Source of the DNA: RGIG2206 sp045648425
GTDB taxonomy: Bacteria; Bacillota; Clostridia; Oscillospirales; Acutalibacteraceae
Direction: 5' to 3'
Assembly: GCA_045648425.1 (NCBI GenBank)
Contig: JAZRNV010000043.1
Location: 1-21,776 of the forward strand
Length of the DNA: 21,776 nt
The notes beneath the pieces were generated by a model. That model did no database searches and was not told where the DNA came from. It saw only the letters and a program-made list of their open reading frames with translations. Shown piece by piece: positions 20,520 to 21,776 of the stretch. Made by a program: the position numbers and the translations under genes. The stretch's first letter is position 1, and every line of letters begins with the position of its first letter.

Positions 20520-21776
20520 GTGAAGGCAAAGGATATAACTAAGCAGAATCAAAACTTATTTATAGCGCAAGCTGCGGTTGAGTATTTACTTTCTATTCTT
20601 GTAACCGGTTCATTTCTTGCAACCATAACCACAAGCATTGGCGTGCCCGACAGTGTTACAGGCATTCTTTCTTCAATAATATCCTTGGGCTGTTCGTTCC
20701 AGCTTTTCTCACTTTTGGTGCGCACCAAAAAGACTAAAGGGTTTGTGGTTGTGATGAGCGTCATCAACCAGATTCTCTTCTTATCTCTTTATCTGATTCC
20801 CATTATAAACGTCAGTCAGAAGGTTAAAACCGCATTGTTTGTGGTTGTAATTGTTGCGGCATACTTTATTTATAACGTTGCTCATCCTAAAAAGCTTAAC
20901 TGGTTGATGTCTAATGTTGACGAGCATCACAGGGGAGTTTTTACCGCAAATAAAGAGATTGTTTCTCTTGTGGTGGGCATGGCCTTTTCATACGGAGCAG
21001 GTAAACTTTCAGACTATTTTGTCGGAAAAGGCGAAATCAACAAGGCCTTCGTTTTGTTTGCTCTTTTGTCGGTGATTATTACAGCCGTTCACACCTTTAC
21101 GTTGCTTCCCATTACACCTGAAAAAGAAAGGGCGGCTCGAAGGATAAATCTCGGTGAAGCTATTAAGGCCCTTTTTGGCAACAAAAGCATTGTTAAGGTG
21201 GTAATTTTATTTACCATCTATTACATAATCAAAGATATTGCCGCTCCCTTTTATGGCGTTTATCTTATTAAAGATCTTAATTTAAAACTTACCACCATAA
21301 CCATTCTCGGTATGGTGAGCAGCGTTTCGCGTATTGTTGTGTCACGTTTTTGGGGTCGATACGCCGACCGCAACGGTTTTGCGGCAATGGTTGAAAAGTG
21401 CTTTATATTTTTGCTGGTGGGGTGTGCATTTGTCTCCTTTACCAACCCTACGACAGGCGTGTTTATGTATGCGGGCTATTGCATTTGCCATGGCGTTGCA
21501 ATGGGCGGTATTAACAGCGCCATAACCAATATGGTTTTCTATTACATCGAGCCCGAGCGTCGGGCCGACTCCATCGCCGTCAGTCAGGCAATATCGGGCG
21601 TAGTCGGCTTTTTGACCACCATTGCCGTAAGCCCCCTCGTGACCGTTATACAAAGCAACGGAAACAAGGTTTTGGGTATTCCGATTTATGCTCAGCAGTT
21701 TTTATCGGTTTTGGCGGCTGTAATGTGCGTTGTTGCTATAATTTTTGTTCGCTTTGCCATAATTAAAAAATCCAAA
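20520..21776 (+). CDS. MFS transporter (3' truncated)
   Basis: A major facilitator superfamily secondary transporter. The frame stays open for 419 codons to the last base, so the end of the gene is outside the window; family length suggests only a few residues are missing. The start is GTG 20520, 9 bases after AAGGGA (20505-20510); an in-frame TTG at 20502 is too close to the other site, AGGAG. About twelve membrane segments can be counted, with a central charged loop (near EKERAARRINLGE). The second half has the MFS loop motif GRYADRNG between membrane segments 8 and 9; the equivalent in the first half is degenerate. The substrate cannot be told. It has its own promoter and is separated from groL by a terminator. 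Confidence 0.85.
   Translation, partial: MKAKDITKQNQNLFIAQAAVEYLLSILVTGSFLATITTSIGVPDSVTGILSSIISLGCSFQLFSLLVRTKKTKGFVVVMSVINQILFLSLYLIPIINVSQKVKTALFVVVIVAAYFIYNVAHPKKLNWLMSNVDEHHRGVFTANKEIVSLVVGMAFSYGAGKLSDYFVGKGEINKAFVLFALLSVIITAVHTFTLLPITPEKERAARRINLGEAIKALFGNKSIVKVVILFTIYYIIKDIAAPFYGVYLIKDLNLKLTTITILGMVSSVSRIVVSRFWGRYADRNGFAAMVEKCFIFLLVGCAFVSFTNPTTGVFMYAGYCICHGVAMGGINSAITNMVFYYIEPERRADSIAVSQAISGVVGFLTTIAVSPLVTVIQSNGNKVLGIPIYAQQFLSVLAAVMCVVAIIFVRFAIIKKSK

Noticed and set aside
1..21776. CRISPR arrays, tRNA or rRNA genes, insertion sequences, phage genes
   Set aside because: No direct-repeat array, no cloverleaf-like stretch, no transposase or integrase motif, and no rRNA-like sequence was seen on either strand.

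Overview
The window looks like chromosomal DNA from a spore-forming, low-to-mid GC Firmicute, most likely an uncultured gut-type clostridium (Oscillospirales-like; the rank is inference). The main support is gene order. A run of flippase (yabM-like), mazG, hup, rqcP, yabP, yabQ, divIC and S1 protein (yabR) reproduces the Bacillus/Clostridium yabM-yabR block, which contains spore-cortex genes. A CIRCE-type operator in front of groES-groL, strong AGGAGG ribosome-binding sites and Bacillus-style promoters agree with this. Every gene I can support is on the + strand.

Layout. (1) 1-3777: the 3' part of a very large secreted multidomain protein (DNRLRE-like, ricin-like lectin, two Ig-like domains, a calcium-binding TSP3-like repeat, a C-terminal class 3 lipase), followed at once by an AT-rich polytopic membrane protein. 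This is the accessory part of the window and could be an effector/immunity pair. (2) 3778-4135: non-coding, with a terminator, a possible arginine operator and a strong promoter. (3) 4136-6745: argG-argH, the last two steps of arginine synthesis, closed by a terminator. (4) 6892-9673: a YgiQ-type radical SAM protein, a DUF4430 lipoprotein and a small zinc-ribbon protein. (5) 9730-15222: a nucleosidase coupled to a SpoVB-like flippase, then mazG, hup, rqcP, yabP, yabQ, divIC and the S1 protein. (6) 15281-18284: a lone fumarase alpha subunit, a THUMP-type 23S rRNA methyltransferase and a diacylglycerol-kinase-family lipid kinase. (7) 18310-20427: groES-groL with promoter, CIRCE and terminator. 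(8) 20520 to the end: an MFS transporter that runs off the window.

How the parts work together. The most informative regulatory reading is in the yab block. Between rqcP and yabP lies a long palindrome that contains the yabP ribosome-binding site in its right arm and a near-perfect sigma-E type promoter in its left arm and loop. A read-through transcript would fold and stop or hide the site. A sigma-E transcript would start inside the palindrome and leave the site open. A separate vegetative-type promoter lies inside yabQ and can supply the cell-division gene divIC and the S1 gene without the sporulation promoter. The accessory lipase/membrane-protein pair at the left end is the best candidate for an undescribed system. 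It is supported by architecture and composition only.
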